A stretch of DNA of 6,806 nt from Erythrobacter sp. UBA2510 (GTDB lineage Bacteria > Pseudomonadota > Alphaproteobacteria > Sphingomonadales > Sphingomonadaceae). The notes under the pieces were generated by a model. It saw only the letters and a program-made list of their open reading frames with translations, was not told the DNA's origin and did no database searches. The position numbers were made by a program, and so were the translations under genes. The stretch is taken from contig DDNW01000036.1 of NCBI GenBank assembly GCA_002341345.1, positions 2,774 to 9,579 of the forward strand. Direction: 5' to 3'. Positions 6,436 to 6,806 of the stretch are shown piece by piece. Numbering within the stretch: position 1 is the stretch's first letter; each line of letters opens with the position of its first letter.

Positions 6436-6786
6436 TCAAGGCATCCAAGCATTGGCGATGTGGCGAGGCGGATGGCCGGGTGCAAGCAAGATCACGTCGA
6501 CCGACAAGTCTTCGCCATTTCCGGCATAGAGATGTGCGATGCTTTCTGCCGCCGCGGCAACCCGGCGCAGGCGGTAAAGATCGATGGCGAGGTCGAGGTT
6601 TTCTGCACGCTTGCGCCATTTGACTTCGAAGAAAGTCACCAGCCCATCGCGCCGCGCGATCAGGTCGATCTCACCCCGCTTGGTCTTCACCCGGCGCGCA
6701 AGCACCTCCCACCCTTGTGACGTGAGCCAGTCCGCCGCCTCATCTTCCGCGATCCGCCCGCGTTTCTCGGCCAGCTGACGTTTCAC
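6436..6786 (-). CDS. yraN: YraN family protein (UPF0102, nuclease-like fold)
   Basis: The 116-residue product is a full-length UPF0102 protein. The family has a Holliday-junction-resolvase-like PD-(D/E)xK fold, but its role is not settled. Seen here are the N-terminal AEKRGRIAEDEAADWLTSQGW (with E14 and E16), KTKRGEIDLIARRDG (34-48, D41) and VTFFEVKWRK (50-59, with E54 and K56 as the ExK part), so the nuclease-like residues are kept. LDLAIDLYRLRRVAAAAE (64-81) is the following helix pair, and VDVILL (96-101) the last strand. The start is GTG at 6786-6784; no ATG occurs early in the frame. That GTG sits at the centre of a 16-bp palindrome and may overlap the stop of a preceding gene. It is co-directional with gshB, 93 bp upstream of it. 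Confidence 0.9.
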   Translation of the reverse strand: MKRQLAEKRGRIAEDEAADWLTSQGWEVLARRVKTKRGEIDLIARRDGLVTFFEVKWRKRAENLDLAIDLYRLRRVAAAAESIAHLYAGNGEDLSVDVILLAPGHPPRHIANAWMP

Positions 6787-6793
6787 GAAACGT
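6778..6793. promoter_or_regulatory. 16-bp perfect palindrome centred on the yraN start codon
   Basis: ACGTTTC (6778-6784) and GAAACGT (6787-6793) are exact reverse complements separated by AC. In the yraN message this can fold as a 6-bp stem with the four-base loop CGUG, which holds the GUG start codon. It could equally be a protein-binding site or chance. Confidence 0.5.
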
Positions 6794-6806
6794 GCCCACG
6801 CAGTTC
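6783..6806 (-). CDS. Possible last codons of an upstream gene (rsmI by usual gene order)
   Basis: One minus-strand frame enters from the right edge and reads ELRGHVS then TGA (6785-6783), giving a GTGA overlap with the yraN start. Seven residues are too few to identify. In many proteobacteria rsmI (16S rRNA 2'-O-methyltransferase) precedes yraN, so that is the likely neighbour, but this rests on gene order only. The yraN frame is itself open to the edge, so an upstream start for yraN is not excluded. Confidence 0.25.
   Translation of the reverse strand, partial: ELRGHVS

Noticed and set aside
1..6806. A novel defence, toxin or mobile system
   Set aside because: Every coding region but the CAP gene belongs to a familiar housekeeping family, and no leftover coding space remains to hold such a system.

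Overview
The window looks like an ordinary chromosomal segment of a GC-rich alphaproteobacterium, most likely a member of the Sphingomonadales (Erythrobacter, Novosphingobium or Sphingomonas-like). The grounds are the hrcA/rph/rdgB/hemW neighbourhood, the flavour of the encoded proteins, and a pair of the short palindromic repeats (stem TTCGT..., core TGAGC..GTCGAA) that I recall as common in that group. No database was consulted. No phage, insertion sequence, CRISPR array, tRNA or rRNA gene is visible, and coding density is very high.

Layout from left to right: (1) the 5' two thirds of hrcA on the minus strand, cut by the left edge. (2) Divergently, rph (RNase PH) and rdgB (dITP/XTP pyrophosphatase), joined by an ATGA stop/start overlap and followed by a perfect 9-bp hairpin. 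(3) A minus-strand gene for a secreted CAP/SCP-domain protein, sitting between rdgB and hemW. (4) Divergently from it, hemW (radical-SAM heme chaperone) and xerC (tyrosine recombinase), again joined by ATGA. (5) Converging on xerC, a minus-strand run that reads yraN, gshB, dedA; xerC and dedA share their last four bases. A REP-like inverted repeat pair fills the yraN-gshB gap, and a 10-bp tandem repeat lies in the gshB-dedA gap. At the right edge the end of a further minus-strand gene may overlap yraN.

The genes are housekeeping: heat-shock repression (HrcA), RNA 3'-end trimming (Rph), nucleotide-pool sanitation (RdgB), heme delivery (HemW), chromosome dimer resolution (XerC), glutathione synthesis (GshB), membrane lipid-carrier recycling (DedA family) and a nuclease-fold protein of unsettled role (YraN). 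I see no evidence for a new multi-gene system. The points worth a second look are small: non-coding repeats and hairpins placed at start codons and leaders, several genes without a Shine-Dalgarno site (hemW has a promoter placed for leaderless transcription), and the extra CAP gene.
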